Source: Candidatus Rubrimentiphilum sp. (GTDB lineage: Bacteria; Vulcanimicrobiota; Vulcanimicrobiia; Vulcanimicrobiales; Vulcanimicrobiaceae). From it: DNA of 64,000 nt. The notes below the pieces were generated by a model. The model had not been told where the DNA came from, did no database searches, and was given only the letters and a program-made list of their open reading frames with translations. Below, in pieces: positions 34,939 through 43,239 of the stretch (position 1 is the first letter of the stretch; every line of letters starts with the position of its first letter). The position numbers were made by a program, and so were the translations under genes. The stretch is taken from contig DASTDE010000001.1 in assembly GCA_035710515.1 (NCBI GenBank), positions 620,001 to 684,000 of the forward strand, in the 5' to 3' direction.

Positions 34939-35942
34939 AACGCAGCGAGAAGATGCGCGCCGCAGTCTTGTACGACGTCGACGATATCCGCATCGAGACG
35001 CGCGACGTTCCCAAAATCGGCGAAGGAGAGATTCTCGTGCAGACGCGGGCCGCCGGCATTTGTACCGGCGATATCATGGGTTGGTACATCCGCCGCAAAG
35101 CGCCGCTCGTGCTCGGACACGAACCCGCCGGGGTTGTGGTCGAGTCGCAAACCGAGGAGTTCGCGCCCGGCGATCCCGTTTTCGTGCATCACCATGCGCC
35201 GTGCTTCGAATGTCGCGCGTGCGAACGCGGCGACTACGTGCAGTGCGCGACGTGGCGCGCGAGTAAGATCGATCCCGGCGGCTTGGCCGAATATTTTCGC
35301 GTGCCGCGCGAAAACGTGCGTGACACCCTAAAACTTCCGCAAAACATGCCATTCGCGGATGGCTCGCTGGTCGAACCGTTAGCCTGTGTAATGAAATCGT
35401 TGCGGCGCAGCGGCGTGCAGCAGGGTGATACGCTTTATGTCATCGGCTTGGGCGTTATGGGCTTGATGCATGCGCTGGCGGCGCAATCGCAGGGCGTGCA
35501 AGTCGCCGGTAGCGATTTTCTCGAAGCGCGGCGGGCTTTTGCTTCCTCGCTCGGTATACGCGCGGTGAGTCCGGAGCAGGGATTTACGGGCGCCGATGTC
35601 GTGATCTGCGGACCGGGTTCGCCCGAGGCGCTGCGCAACGCGTTTGCAGCTGCGGCTCCCGGCGGGACGGTGGTGATGTTCACGCCGCTCGAACCGAGCA
35701 TTCCCTTTACATTCGACCCGAACGATCTCTATTTCAGGGACGTGCGTTTCGTGCCGAGCTACTCGTGCGGTCCAAACGACACGCGCGCGGCGCTCGAGCT
35801 TATCGAGAGTGGAGTCGTAACCGCACAGCGTTTGGGCGCGACATATTACCCATTGGAAGAAGCGCCGGCTGCATACGCCGCGCTCCAACGGGCCGAGATC
35901 CTCAAACCGATCGTTACGTTCGAACCGTCGCTGTTTTCGTAG
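34935..35942 (+). CDS. zinc-type medium-chain dehydrogenase (copy 2)
   Basis: 335 residues. GICTGDIMG has the catalytic-zinc Cys and LGHEPAGVVVESQTEEFAPGD the His-Glu. CFECRACERGDYVQC is a near-complete structural-zinc Cys set. VIGLGVMGLMHALAAQSQG binds NAD(P). Sorbitol/threonine dehydrogenase-like; substrate unknown. ATGA overlap with copy 1 suggests a heteromeric pair or successive steps. Confidence 0.9.
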   Translation: MKRSEKMRAAVLYDVDDIRIETRDVPKIGEGEILVQTRAAGICTGDIMGWYIRRKAPLVLGHEPAGVVVESQTEEFAPGDPVFVHHHAPCFECRACERGDYVQCATWRASKIDPGGLAEYFRVPRENVRDTLKLPQNMPFADGSLVEPLACVMKSLRRSGVQQGDTLYVIGLGVMGLMHALAAQSQGVQVAGSDFLEARRAFASSLGIRAVSPEQGFTGADVVICGPGSPEALRNAFAAAAPGGTVVMFTPLEPSIPFTFDPNDLYFRDVRFVPSYSCGPNDTRAALELIESGVVTAQRLGATYYPLEEAPAAYAALQRAEILKPIVTFEPSLFS

Positions 35943-36113
35943 CTACCAGTACGGCAGGGCGCCCGTATGACAAGCGCCGTGCGTTACGCACCGGTTGCTA
36001 ATGAGCTGTTCGTGCGCGACTGCGTTGTTGCGCGCGATGAACAAAACGCTAAGTCCCCCGATGATTACACCGAGGGCGAAAAAAACGACGGCCACGAGGT
36101 TACTGCGTTCCAC
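35943..36113 (-). CDS. 56-residue single-pass membrane protein
   Basis: A short ORF starting GTG 36113 and stopping TAG 35943, immediately after the dehydrogenase on the other strand. VAVVFFALGVIIGGLSVLFIA (about 7-27) is a clear membrane helix. The C-terminal part has RCVTHGACHTG with two Cys. TTAGGGG lies just before the start. Its composition is unlike random sequence on this strand, and helix plus short basic/His tail look real. Function unknown. Confidence 0.45.
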   Translation of the reverse strand: MERSNLVAVVFFALGVIIGGLSVLFIARNNAVAHEQLISNRCVTHGACHTGALPYW

Positions 36114-36181
36114 CCCTAATACCTCACTTACCTCAACCCGACTATCGGCAGAAGGCCGCCAAACTTTAGCTCCCTAGGGGA

Positions 36182-36520
36182 CTATTTTCCCTCGCCAATC
36201 TCAAAGGTGTTGCTGCCCCGGGACTCGATCGTGCACGGCCCCCTGGGAGAGACGGGCGAGACGTCCCATCGGTCCCCAAAGGTCAGGGCGACCCGATGTA
36301 CGTTGATCCGGCAGATAGCGCCGGTCTTTTTGTTCTTGAACGTCATATTCGACTGCTGGCGCATCCCCAGGGCGCAGCGGATCAGTTGCCCACGGATTGA
36401 GCAGGGCGGGTTTGCGTGTTGCGGCCAGATGTTGCCTGAGCCGTGGATCCAGGCGTCGGCACGAGCAACGGCGGGGATGGAAGCCGCGAGGATCGCGGCG
36501 AGAATGGCGAGGTGTTTCAT
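36182..36520 (-). CDS. small secreted protein of unknown function
   Basis: 112 residues with a signal peptide (MKHLAILAAILAASIPAVARA). The mature part (WIHGSGNIWPQHANPPCSIRGQLIRC, GAICRINVHRVALTFG, GPCTIESRGSNTFEIGEG) holds four cysteines, suggesting two disulfides in an exported beta-rich domain. No family recognised. Its neighbours on the same strand are two other short membrane or secreted ORFs, so it is probably a stand-alone gene. Confidence 0.55.
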   Translation of the reverse strand: MKHLAILAAILAASIPAVARADAWIHGSGNIWPQHANPPCSIRGQLIRCALGMRQQSNMTFKNKKTGAICRINVHRVALTFGDRWDVSPVSPRGPCTIESRGSNTFEIGEGK

Positions 36521-36556
36521 GGCCGCGGCTTCCGCACTGGTCGACTGAACGCCTAT

Positions 36557-36793
36557 TTAGCTGAGATTCACCCACCAGTCGAGCGCCCAAAGAAAAACAT
36601 AGTTCAGAAGAATGTATAGGGCCGCCCCTACCAGCGCTAGGAGTAGCCGAACCCCAAACTCCTTAGCCGATCTGGGCGGCTGATACCAAACCTTCCACTC
36701 AGGCAGCCACGGGATTGGTCTTTCCCGGCTTTCTCCGGTGAGCATGGGGTCTTGTGCGATTTGCTCGGCGAGCGTCGCTTTGTCGTCGCCCAT
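36557..36793 (-). CDS. small membrane protein of unknown function
   Basis: 78 residues. The N-terminal half is soluble and acidic (MGDDKATLAEQIAQDPMLTG, then PWLPEWKVWYQPPRS). One strong hydrophobic segment at about 48-75 (VRLLLALVGAALYILLNYVFLWAL) ends in WWVNLS. Likely a single inner-membrane span. No homologue recognised. It sits 95 bases from the divergent ribBA fusion start, across the promoter region with the GTTAAG palindrome. Confidence 0.5.
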   Translation of the reverse strand: MGDDKATLAEQIAQDPMLTGESRERPIPWLPEWKVWYQPPRSAKEFGVRLLLALVGAALYILLNYVFLWALDWWVNLS

Positions 36794-36851
36794 ACCCCAA
36801 GGATAGCAGAATCCTCGAATGGCGCGCCCGAGACCGATAGCGCGTTTAGCC

Positions 36852-36881
36852 TTGACAACTGTTAAGTCGCCGCCTTAACCT
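36852..36881 (+). promoter_or_regulatory. ribBA promoter with palindromic operator in the spacer
   Basis: TTGACA (36852-36857) is a consensus -35. TAACCT (36876-36881, 18-base spacing) matches -10 at the three most conserved positions. Between and across them lies the inverted repeat GTTAAG (36861-36866), 7 bases, CTTAAC (36874-36879), arms perfect. A repressor there would block RNA polymerase. The predicted start of transcription falls at or next to the GTG at 36888, so the mRNA may be leaderless. Confidence 0.6.
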
Positions 36882-36887
36882 AGAGGC

Positions 36888-38306
36888 GTGACCCCCTTTG
36901 CCCAGGAGCTCAACGCAGCGATGAGCGCGGCCGGCTTAACCGCCGCCGAATTGGCAGACCGTAGCGGCCTCACCGAAGCCGCGATTTCATATCTGCGCTC
37001 CGGCCAACGCGAGCCGTCGTACCGTTCACTGCAGCGGCTGACCCAAGTCTTGCCGGAACTGAACACGACCCTCGAGCAATCCTCGCCGTTCGATTCGATC
37101 GAAGACGCCATCAAAGATATCCGCGCCGGCAAGATGATTATCGTGCTGGACGATGAGGATCGCGAAAACGAAGGCGATCTCGTCATGGCCGCGCAGATGG
37201 CGACGCCCGAGTCAATCAATTTCATGCGCAAGTACGCCGGCGGTTTGATTTGCGTGCCGGTTATCGCCAAGCGCCTTGACGAGTTGCACCTCCCGCAAAT
37301 GGTCTCCGAAAATAGCGCGCTGCACGAAACCGCGTTCACTGTTTCGGTTGAAGCGCGCGGCCGCACGACGACCGGCATCTCGGCGCACGATCGCGCCGCG
37401 ACGATCGCCGCACTCCTCGATCCCGCAACCAAACCGTCCGACCTGCTGCGTCCAGGACACACGTTTCCGTTGCGTGCGCGCGACGGCGGCGTGCTCGTGC
37501 GCGCGGGCCAAACCGAAGCCGCGGTCGATCTCGCGCGTTTGGCGGGCCTTTATCCCGCCGGCGTTATCTGCGAGATCATGGCGGAAGACGGCAAGATGGA
37601 GCGGCTCGACGGTCTGGTCGCGTTTGCGAAAAAACACAACCTCAAACTCGTGCTGGTGAAAGATCTCATCGCCTACCGCTGGCGCACGGAAAAGCTGCTG
37701 CATCGCATCGCTGAATTCAAACTTCCGACGCCGCTCGGCGAATGGACCGGCTACGCCTACGAAAACAGCATCGACAAGAATACGCACGTTGCGTTGGTGA
37801 TGGGCGAGATCGGTGACGGCAAAGACTTGCTCGTGCGCGTCCACTCCGAATGTTTAACCGGCGACGCGTTGCACTCGATGCGCTGCGACTGCGCCGACCA
37901 GCGCGACGGCGCGATGCGGATCATCGCCGATGAAGGGCGCGGCGTCTTTCTGTATCTGCGACAAGAAGGCCGCGGTATCGGCCTGGCCAACAAATTGCGT
38001 GCCTACGAATTGCAAGACAAAGGCGCGGACACGGTTGAAGCCAACATCGCGCTCGGCCTGCCGGTCGACAAACGCGACTACGGTATCGGTTCGCAGATTT
38101 TGGCGGATCTCGGCGTGAAAGAGATGCGCATCATCACGAACAATCCGCGCAAGATCTTCGGCCTTGAAGGCTATGGCTTGAAAATCGTGGACCGCGTTCC
38201 GATGCAGACGCCGTCGACGCAATTCAATCGCAAATACATGGCGACCAAACGCAGCAAGCTCGGCCACATGCTCGAGCCCGCCTTGCCGCACGGCGACCAT
38301 CCGTGA
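36888..38306 (+). CDS. ribBA: XRE-type HTH fused to RibB-RibA (DHBP synthase / GTP cyclohydrolase II)
   Basis: 472 residues in three parts. Residues 4-55 form a Cro/C1-type helix-turn-helix (FAQELNAAMSAAGLTAAELADRSGLTEAAISYLRSGQREPSYRSLQRL). Residues 68-270 are DHBP synthase with DDEDRENEGDLV, SALHETAFTVSVE and GHTFPLRA. Residues 275-465 are GTP cyclohydrolase II, with the zinc Cys cluster SECLTGDALHSMRCDC, QEGRGIGL and NNPRK. Both opening reactions of riboflavin synthesis are in one chain. RibBA is common, but its usual N-terminus is the DHBP synthase itself; the HTH is extra. The operator-like palindrome upstream suggests self-regulation. ribH overlaps its end by 4 bases. Confidence 0.93.
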   Translation: MTPFAQELNAAMSAAGLTAAELADRSGLTEAAISYLRSGQREPSYRSLQRLTQVLPELNTTLEQSSPFDSIEDAIKDIRAGKMIIVLDDEDRENEGDLVMAAQMATPESINFMRKYAGGLICVPVIAKRLDELHLPQMVSENSALHETAFTVSVEARGRTTTGISAHDRAATIAALLDPATKPSDLLRPGHTFPLRARDGGVLVRAGQTEAAVDLARLAGLYPAGVICEIMAEDGKMERLDGLVAFAKKHNLKLVLVKDLIAYRWRTEKLLHRIAEFKLPTPLGEWTGYAYENSIDKNTHVALVMGEIGDGKDLLVRVHSECLTGDALHSMRCDCADQRDGAMRIIADEGRGVFLYLRQEGRGIGLANKLRAYELQDKGADTVEANIALGLPVDKRDYGIGSQILADLGVKEMRIITNNPRKIFGLEGYGLKIVDRVPMQTPSTQFNRKYMATKRSKLGHMLEPALPHGDHP

Positions 38307-38779
38307 GCCTCGATTGCAGCGGTAAACGGTTCGCCATTATCGTTGCGCGGTTTTATCCGCAGATCGCCGATTGGCTTGAAGAAGGCGCGCGCCGCGGGTT
38401 AGCCGAGTGCAACGTACGCGAGCAAGACGTCACGACCTACAACGTCCCGGGCTGCTTTGAATTGCCGCTGGCCGCCAGCCGCCTCATCGCGGCGGACAAG
38501 GCTGATGCAATCGTCGCGCTCGGTGCAGTCGTGCGTGGGGAGACGGCGCACTTCGATTACGTCGCGGGCGAAGCGGCGCGCGGCATCATGAACGTCCAGG
38601 TGGCAACGGGCGTCCCGATTGGCTTCGGCGTGCTCACCACCGACACGCTCGCCCAAGCCGAACAGCGTGCCGATCCCAAGCGCGGCGACAAGGGCTATCA
38701 CGCCGCGCTGGCGGCCGCGACGCTGCTGGGCATACCGCCCGATTCAGCCCGCGAAAGCGTAGGATTCCGCCGCGCTTAG
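38303..38779 (+). CDS. ribH: 6,7-dimethyl-8-ribityllumazine synthase
   Basis: 158 residues, standard length. FAIIVARFYPQIADWL, the loop VPGCFELPLAA, ALGAVVRGETAHFDYV with the catalytic His, IGFGVLTTDTLAQAEQRA, and GDKGYHAALAAATLLGI identify it. Condenses the ribityl uracil with the DHBP product of RibB to lumazine, then used by RibE at 32.9 kb. ATGA-type overlap with ribBA gives stoichiometric expression. Confidence 0.96.
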   Translation: MSLDCSGKRFAIIVARFYPQIADWLEEGARRGLAECNVREQDVTTYNVPGCFELPLAASRLIAADKADAIVALGAVVRGETAHFDYVAGEAARGIMNVQVATGVPIGFGVLTTDTLAQAEQRADPKRGDKGYHAALAAATLLGIPPDSARESVGFRRA

Positions 38780-38822
38780 GGCGGATACCAAGGGCCTGCT
38801 ACTACCCGGAGGCTCGTTTCCT

Positions 38823-39113
38823 TTGGAAGACAAGACCATCACCTGTAAAGACTGCAGTCGAGATTTCGTTTTCTCCGTTCGCGACCAGCAATTCTACGCT
38901 GAGAAAGGGTTCCAAAACGAGCCGCAACGCTGCCGCGATTGCCGGCAGGCGCGCAAGGCTCCAGGAGCCGCGGCGGGCGGAAATCGCCCAAGCCACGAGG
39001 CGGTCTGCGCGGAATGCGGCACTAACACGACCGTGCCGTTCAAACCGCGTGGTGATCGTCCCGTGTACTGCCGGACGTGCTACACGGCACACGCGCCGGC
39101 CGCATCCGTCTAG
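38823..39113 (+). CDS. zinc-ribbon protein with two CxxC pairs in each half
   Basis: 96 residues from TTG 38823, with GGAGG 13 bases upstream. The first half has TCKDCSRDF, the YAEKGFQNEPQRCRDCR block typical of the probable zinc-ribbon domain found in many cold-shock or DNA-associated small proteins. The second half has CAECGTNTTVPFKPRGDRPVYCRTCY, a CxxC-x15-CxxC finger. Likely zinc-binding regulator or RNA-associated protein, function unassigned. It overlaps the start of mtnA by 37 bases. Confidence 0.85.
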   Translation: MEDKTITCKDCSRDFVFSVRDQQFYAEKGFQNEPQRCRDCRQARKAPGAAAGGNRPSHEAVCAECGTNTTVPFKPRGDRPVYCRTCYTAHAPAASV

Positions 39114-40126
39114 CGATCGAAACCCCGCAAGCCGTTCGGTGGACCGGCGACGCGATCGAATACGTCGATCAGCGTCTGCTTCCGCATGAAACCGTCGTCC
39201 GCCGCGCGACGACGGCGGAAGAATTAGAAGCCGCCATAAAAACGCTGGCCGTGCGCGGCGCGCCGTGCATCGGCGTCTTTGGCGCGTACGGCGTGGCGCT
39301 CTTGCGCAAGCAAATCACCGACGACAAACAGTTTGAAAAAGCGGTCGAGCGCGTGCGCAGCGCGCGGCCGACGGCCGTGAATTTACGCTGGGCGATCGAT
39401 CGGGTGCTGAAATCGAAGGACATGCTCGCCGAAGCGCAAGCGATTCACCAGGAACAGCACGAGATCGACCGGCGCATCGCTGAGTCGGCGGCGGAGCTCA
39501 TCGCACCGAATGCGGCGATCTATACGCACTGCCACACCGGTTCGCTCGCCACCGCAGGCGCCGGCACCGCGCTTGGCACGATCATCTTTGCGGCGCGCGC
39601 CGGGAAGAAGCCGCGCGTGTTTGTGGGCGAGACGCGTCCGCTCTTGCAAGGCGGCCGCCTGACGTACTACGAGCTTGCGCAAGCCGGCGTTGATGCGACG
39701 CTCGTTGTTGATTCCGCGGCCGCCATCTCCATGCAACGTAAAGAAATCGACCTCGTAATCGTCGGCGCCGACCGCATCGCGCGCAACGGCGATACCGCAA
39801 ACAAAATCGGCACGTACGGTCTGGCGATTCTAGCCGCGCACCACCGCATTCCGTTCTATGTCGCCGCGCCGCGCTCGACGTTCGACTTTACGCTGGAGAA
39901 CGGCACGAAGATACCGATCGAAGAGCGTTCGCCCGACGAAGTGGCCGGCTTCGGGAAAACGCGCGTGGCCTTATCGGGCGCAAATGCTTACAATCCGGCG
40001 TTCGACGTTACACCGAATCATCTCATAACCGCTTTCATTACCGAGTATGGGATTTTACGCCCGCCCTACGGCGAGTCGATCGCCGATCTTGAACTTCGTC
40101 CCAGCGTCTTATTTACGCCGCGCTGA
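39077..40126 (+). CDS. mtnA: S-methyl-5-thioribose-1-phosphate isomerase
   Basis: 349 residues. RGAPCIGVFGAYGVAL and NLRWAID near the start, the catalytic Cys in THCHTGSLATAGAGTALG, and the catalytic Asp in DLVIVGADRIARNGDTANKIGTYGLA are all present. Isomerises methylthioribose-1-phosphate in methionine salvage. Start GTG 39077 is used because no other in-frame ATG or GTG precedes the conserved QAVRWTGDAIEY. It overlaps the zinc-ribbon gene upstream and the convergent amine oxidase downstream (14 bases). Confidence 0.95.
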   Translation: MLHGTRAGRIRLAIETPQAVRWTGDAIEYVDQRLLPHETVVRRATTAEELEAAIKTLAVRGAPCIGVFGAYGVALLRKQITDDKQFEKAVERVRSARPTAVNLRWAIDRVLKSKDMLAEAQAIHQEQHEIDRRIAESAAELIAPNAAIYTHCHTGSLATAGAGTALGTIIFAARAGKKPRVFVGETRPLLQGGRLTYYELAQAGVDATLVVDSAAAISMQRKEIDLVIVGADRIARNGDTANKIGTYGLAILAAHHRIPFYVAAPRSTFDFTLENGTKIPIEERSPDEVAGFGKTRVALSGANAYNPAFDVTPNHLITAFITEYGILRPPYGESIADLELRPSVLFTPR

Positions 40127-41465
40127 TAACGTCGTCGGCAGCAGCTTCGCCCGTACGCACGGCGCCTTCCATAAGGCCATGCATTTCGGTCGCGCGTTCG
40201 GTCCCGGCAAAGTGAATGCGGCCCGCCGGTTCGTGCAGCACTTGTCCATAGTTCGTGAGCACGCCGGGGGGAAAGTGCGCGATCATGCCGCCGAGCGACC
40301 AGGGTTCCGCGGCCCAGTCCGTTTCTAGATGCGCTCTTGGTGATAGCGCTTTGGGGCCAAAGCGTGCGGCGAGCGAGTGCAGCCAGATGTCGCGGCGCTC
40401 CGCCGGGTCCATCGTTGCGCCCTTGATGGCTTGCGGTCCGAACATGTAGCTGCTCAGGATCCCGACGTTCAGCGAACGCGGCGACTGATCGAGTGCTACG
40501 GGAACGGGCAAGTCGGGCGCCGTGCTAAAACCGTTAAATCCGTCTTTGCGCCAGAACGGTTCATCGTAGATCGTAATGCCGCGAATCGCCGCGCCGGACA
40601 GCAAACGGCGCATCAGCTGCCCGTGCATGGGCGGCAGCATCGGGTCGTATTCGATACGGCTGGCCAAAAACGGGGGCGTAGCGACGATGACACGCCGCGC
40701 CTCGACGGTTACGCCATCTGCAATCACTTCCACGCCGGTGGCCGTCTGCTTGATGCGCCGCACCGGTGAAGAGAGCCGCAGCGCGCTGCCAAGTTTCGCG
40801 CCCATGCGGTTTGCAATTTCGGGGGCTCCGCCGTCAACAAGATGCGTTTCCGTGAAATGGGCGTCGACGTAATACTCAAACTTTCCGCCGCCGCGCGCGA
40901 GTACGCAGGCGCCCAGCAGCGACACTTCGCGCGGGTCGGTGCAGAAGAGGGTTGTCATGACCGTTTTCATCATCTTGGCCGCTGTGGGCGTCGGTAAGTT
41001 CCACCACGAATCGATCCAAGCACCCAGAGTTTGCGAATCGAGCGATTTCGCGCCCGGCGTTTCCCATGGCTTGCCGACCGGCATTTTTTTTACGATGCGA
41101 TCGAGATCCCAAAACGCGGTTCCGAGGCCTGCCAGTGAGAAGATGTCCATCGCCGGAATGTCTTTGTAGCGGCGATTCTTTCCGCCTAGATGCAGAAGCG
41201 AATCGCCGGTTTCGTATTGCGGATAAACTTCCAGACCGAACTCGCGGCAGAGTTCGAACATACGGTCTTGACGCTTGCCTATCCAGGTGCCGCCGACGGA
41301 AACGACGGTTCCGTCGGCAGCCGTTCGATTCCATGCGCGTCCGCCCACGCGATCGCGCGCCTCGAGCAGCGTAACCGTTTGTCCGCGATCCAGCAGCCGC
41401 CTCGCTGCGGCCAAACCTGCAAACCCCGCACCCACTACGCAGTAATCGGTACGTAAGTTTTCCAT
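40113..41465 (-). CDS. FAD-dependent amine oxidase
   Basis: 450 residues. The N-terminal dinucleotide loop DYCVVGAGFAGLAAARRLLDRGQTVTLLEARDRVGGRAWNR is the flavin amine oxidase hallmark. GGTWIGKRQDRMFELC, WWNLPTPTAAKMMKTV and the C-terminal GRIHFAGTERATEMHGLMEGAVRTGEAAADDV complete the family pattern. Cytoplasmic, since no signal peptide. Oxidises a primary or secondary amine or polyamine. Neighbour of a carbonic anhydrase on the same strand, with 22 bases between. Confidence 0.93.
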   Translation of the reverse strand: MENLRTDYCVVGAGFAGLAAARRLLDRGQTVTLLEARDRVGGRAWNRTAADGTVVSVGGTWIGKRQDRMFELCREFGLEVYPQYETGDSLLHLGGKNRRYKDIPAMDIFSLAGLGTAFWDLDRIVKKMPVGKPWETPGAKSLDSQTLGAWIDSWWNLPTPTAAKMMKTVMTTLFCTDPREVSLLGACVLARGGGKFEYYVDAHFTETHLVDGGAPEIANRMGAKLGSALRLSSPVRRIKQTATGVEVIADGVTVEARRVIVATPPFLASRIEYDPMLPPMHGQLMRRLLSGAAIRGITIYDEPFWRKDGFNGFSTAPDLPVPVALDQSPRSLNVGILSSYMFGPQAIKGATMDPAERRDIWLHSLAARFGPKALSPRAHLETDWAAEPWSLGGMIAHFPPGVLTNYGQVLHEPAGRIHFAGTERATEMHGLMEGAVRTGEAAADDVISAA

Positions 41466-41487
41466 CGGGTTACGCCTTTCGAGAGCG

Positions 41488-42186
41488 CTAGAGTAGGTTT
41501 ACCTTGCCGGTCTTCAAGTCGTAAACCGCGCTGACGACTTGCAGTTTTTTCGCAGCGACCGCGGGGCCGAGAATTGGTTTTTGCGAGGATAGCTTGGCGG
41601 CGTTCATGCGCGCGTTTTCAGCGATGGCGTTGACGTATTTGTCGCCGGCCATGCCCTTCGTCGCCTTGACCGCCGGCGTGATCGCATTAACGATCGCGAT
41701 AATGTCGCCGGGCGCAGATGCTTTCGGATTTCCGTATGCGTCGACGGTCGCGTGCACTGCACCGCAATTCGAATGGCCCAACACCATGAGGAAGGGCGAG
41801 TCAAAATGCGCGAACGCGTATTCGAATGAACCGATGCCGCCCGTCTCGGCGTAATTGCCGGCGACACGGACGACGAACAAATCGCCTAAGCCCTGATCGA
41901 AAATGAGTTCGGGCGGGACGCGGGAGTCGGCACAACTCAGGATCATTGCAAAGGGGCGTTGGCTGCCGGAGAGCTCGTCGCGGCGGGCCGTCAGGTCGCC
42001 GTGAACCGTCTTGCCGGCCATGTAGCGGGCGTTTCCCGCCATTAGGCGGGCGATAATGGCGCTGGCTGCGGGATGGGGCATCGGGGCGGGCTTGGCTGCG
42101 GCTAATCTGGCCATCGGCAGACCCGCGAGAGCGGCCCCCGTGACGATTCCGGAGCTTGCCAGAAAATTGCGGCGCGAAATGGACAT
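41488..42186 (-). CDS. exported beta-class carbonic anhydrase
   Basis: 232 residues from ATG 42186, preceded by a strong AGGAGGT. The N-terminus MSISRRNFLASSGIVTGAALAGLPMARLAA is a twin-arginine signal. Zinc ligands appear as CADSRVPPELIFDQGLGDLFVVRVAGN (Cys, Asp, Arg) and HSNCGAV (His, Cys). Interconverts carbon dioxide and bicarbonate. Beta enzymes are usually cytoplasmic; export through Tat in folded form fits a pre-loaded metalloenzyme. A longer upstream frame exists but its translation is not protein-like. Confidence 0.94.
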   Translation of the reverse strand: MSISRRNFLASSGIVTGAALAGLPMARLAAAKPAPMPHPAASAIIARLMAGNARYMAGKTVHGDLTARRDELSGSQRPFAMILSCADSRVPPELIFDQGLGDLFVVRVAGNYAETGGIGSFEYAFAHFDSPFLMVLGHSNCGAVHATVDAYGNPKASAPGDIIAIVNAITPAVKATKGMAGDKYVNAIAENARMNAAKLSSQKPILGPAVAAKKLQVVSAVYDLKTGKVNLL

Positions 42187-42255
42187 TTCCACCTCCTCAT
42201 GGGGGGCGCTTTGGCTCCAACGGGGCGGCCCGCCTTCTCCCCGAATACGCCCGGC

Positions 42256-43239
42256 GTGAAGTTTTACGACTTTGTCGATAAGCAGCCGGCGATCGGCAAG
42301 CTCGTGATTATCGAAGGCGAAGGGCGCTTGTTGGCGGACCGTGCCTTGGAAATAATCGTCGATCGCGTTCTTCCCGACGAGACGCGCGACCTGAATCTCG
42401 ATCGCTTTCCCGCGAGTGAACTCACCGACACCGGACGCCTCCGCGAAGCGGTGCAGGCGATGCCGTTTCTGGCGCCATCGCGACTTATCGTGATTACCGA
42501 CGCGCAAACGTTGAAGACAGCGATCCGCCGTGATATTTGGAGCGTCGCCGAAGCCGTGCCGGAAGGTAACACGCTCGTCATCTGCGATCTGCTTTCGCCA
42601 CGCGCGCAACGCCCGGAGCCATTCGGCGCGATGGCCGGGCGAAGTGCGCTGCGCGTCGACACCTCGGTAAACGATGCCGTGCGCGCGCGCTTTATCGAAG
42701 AGACGCTCAAAGAATTAAAAGCAACCGCCGAGCCGCGCGTCGTCGGCGCGCTGTCGGCCAGCAACGCCGATCTCGCCGCTATTCGTAACGACTTACAAAA
42801 ACTCGCGCTGAGCGGCAAGAAAATAACGTTCAGCGATCTCGAAAGCGAGACGCTTTCGATCGAAGATCCCAAAGCGTACAAATACGCCGGAGCGCTGGTC
42901 GAAGGCCGCATCGCCGAAGCGCTTTCCATCGCGCATGAAATGTTTGCCAGCGACCGAAGCGCCGGCGTGCCGCTGGTATATGCGGCTGCGACTGAATGCG
43001 GACTGCTCTGGGAGCTCGCCCGCGGCGGCCAACTGAGCGGGCGTTCGGCTTGGCGGTCGCGCGCGCTCGGCCCAATTGCCGCACGCGTCGGCGAACAGCG
43101 GGCGCGCCGCGCCTTCGAGCGAGCCATCGGCGCGTTCGACGCTATCGTCACGGGCCGCATCGAAGACCCCGAGCTGGTCGTCGAACTGCTGACCACGGAA
43201 CTGTCCGCCCTCAGCGCGAAACGTCCAACCACCGCATGA
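42256..43239 (+). CDS. holA: DNA polymerase III subunit delta
   Basis: 327 residues from GTG 42256. Alignment to the family is by overall pattern: an AAA+-like start (KLVIIEGEGRLLADRALEII), a middle region with TRDLNLDRFPASELTDTGRLREAVQAMPFLAPSRLIVITD, RALRVDTSVNDAVRARF, and the three-domain end. Delta opens the sliding clamp as part of the clamp loader. Walker motifs are degenerate as usual for delta. The gene overlaps purB by ATGA. A start at 42199 is possible. Confidence 0.82.
   Translation: MKFYDFVDKQPAIGKLVIIEGEGRLLADRALEIIVDRVLPDETRDLNLDRFPASELTDTGRLREAVQAMPFLAPSRLIVITDAQTLKTAIRRDIWSVAEAVPEGNTLVICDLLSPRAQRPEPFGAMAGRSALRVDTSVNDAVRARFIEETLKELKATAEPRVVGALSASNADLAAIRNDLQKLALSGKKITFSDLESETLSIEDPKAYKYAGALVEGRIAEALSIAHEMFASDRSAGVPLVYAAATECGLLWELARGGQLSGRSAWRSRALGPIAARVGEQRARRAFERAIGAFDAIVTGRIEDPELVVELLTTELSALSAKRPTTA

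Noticed and set aside
31700-38800. FMN riboswitch before ribD or ribBA
   Set aside because: The AGGGTGAAATTCCC and CCGACGGT blocks are absent before either gene.
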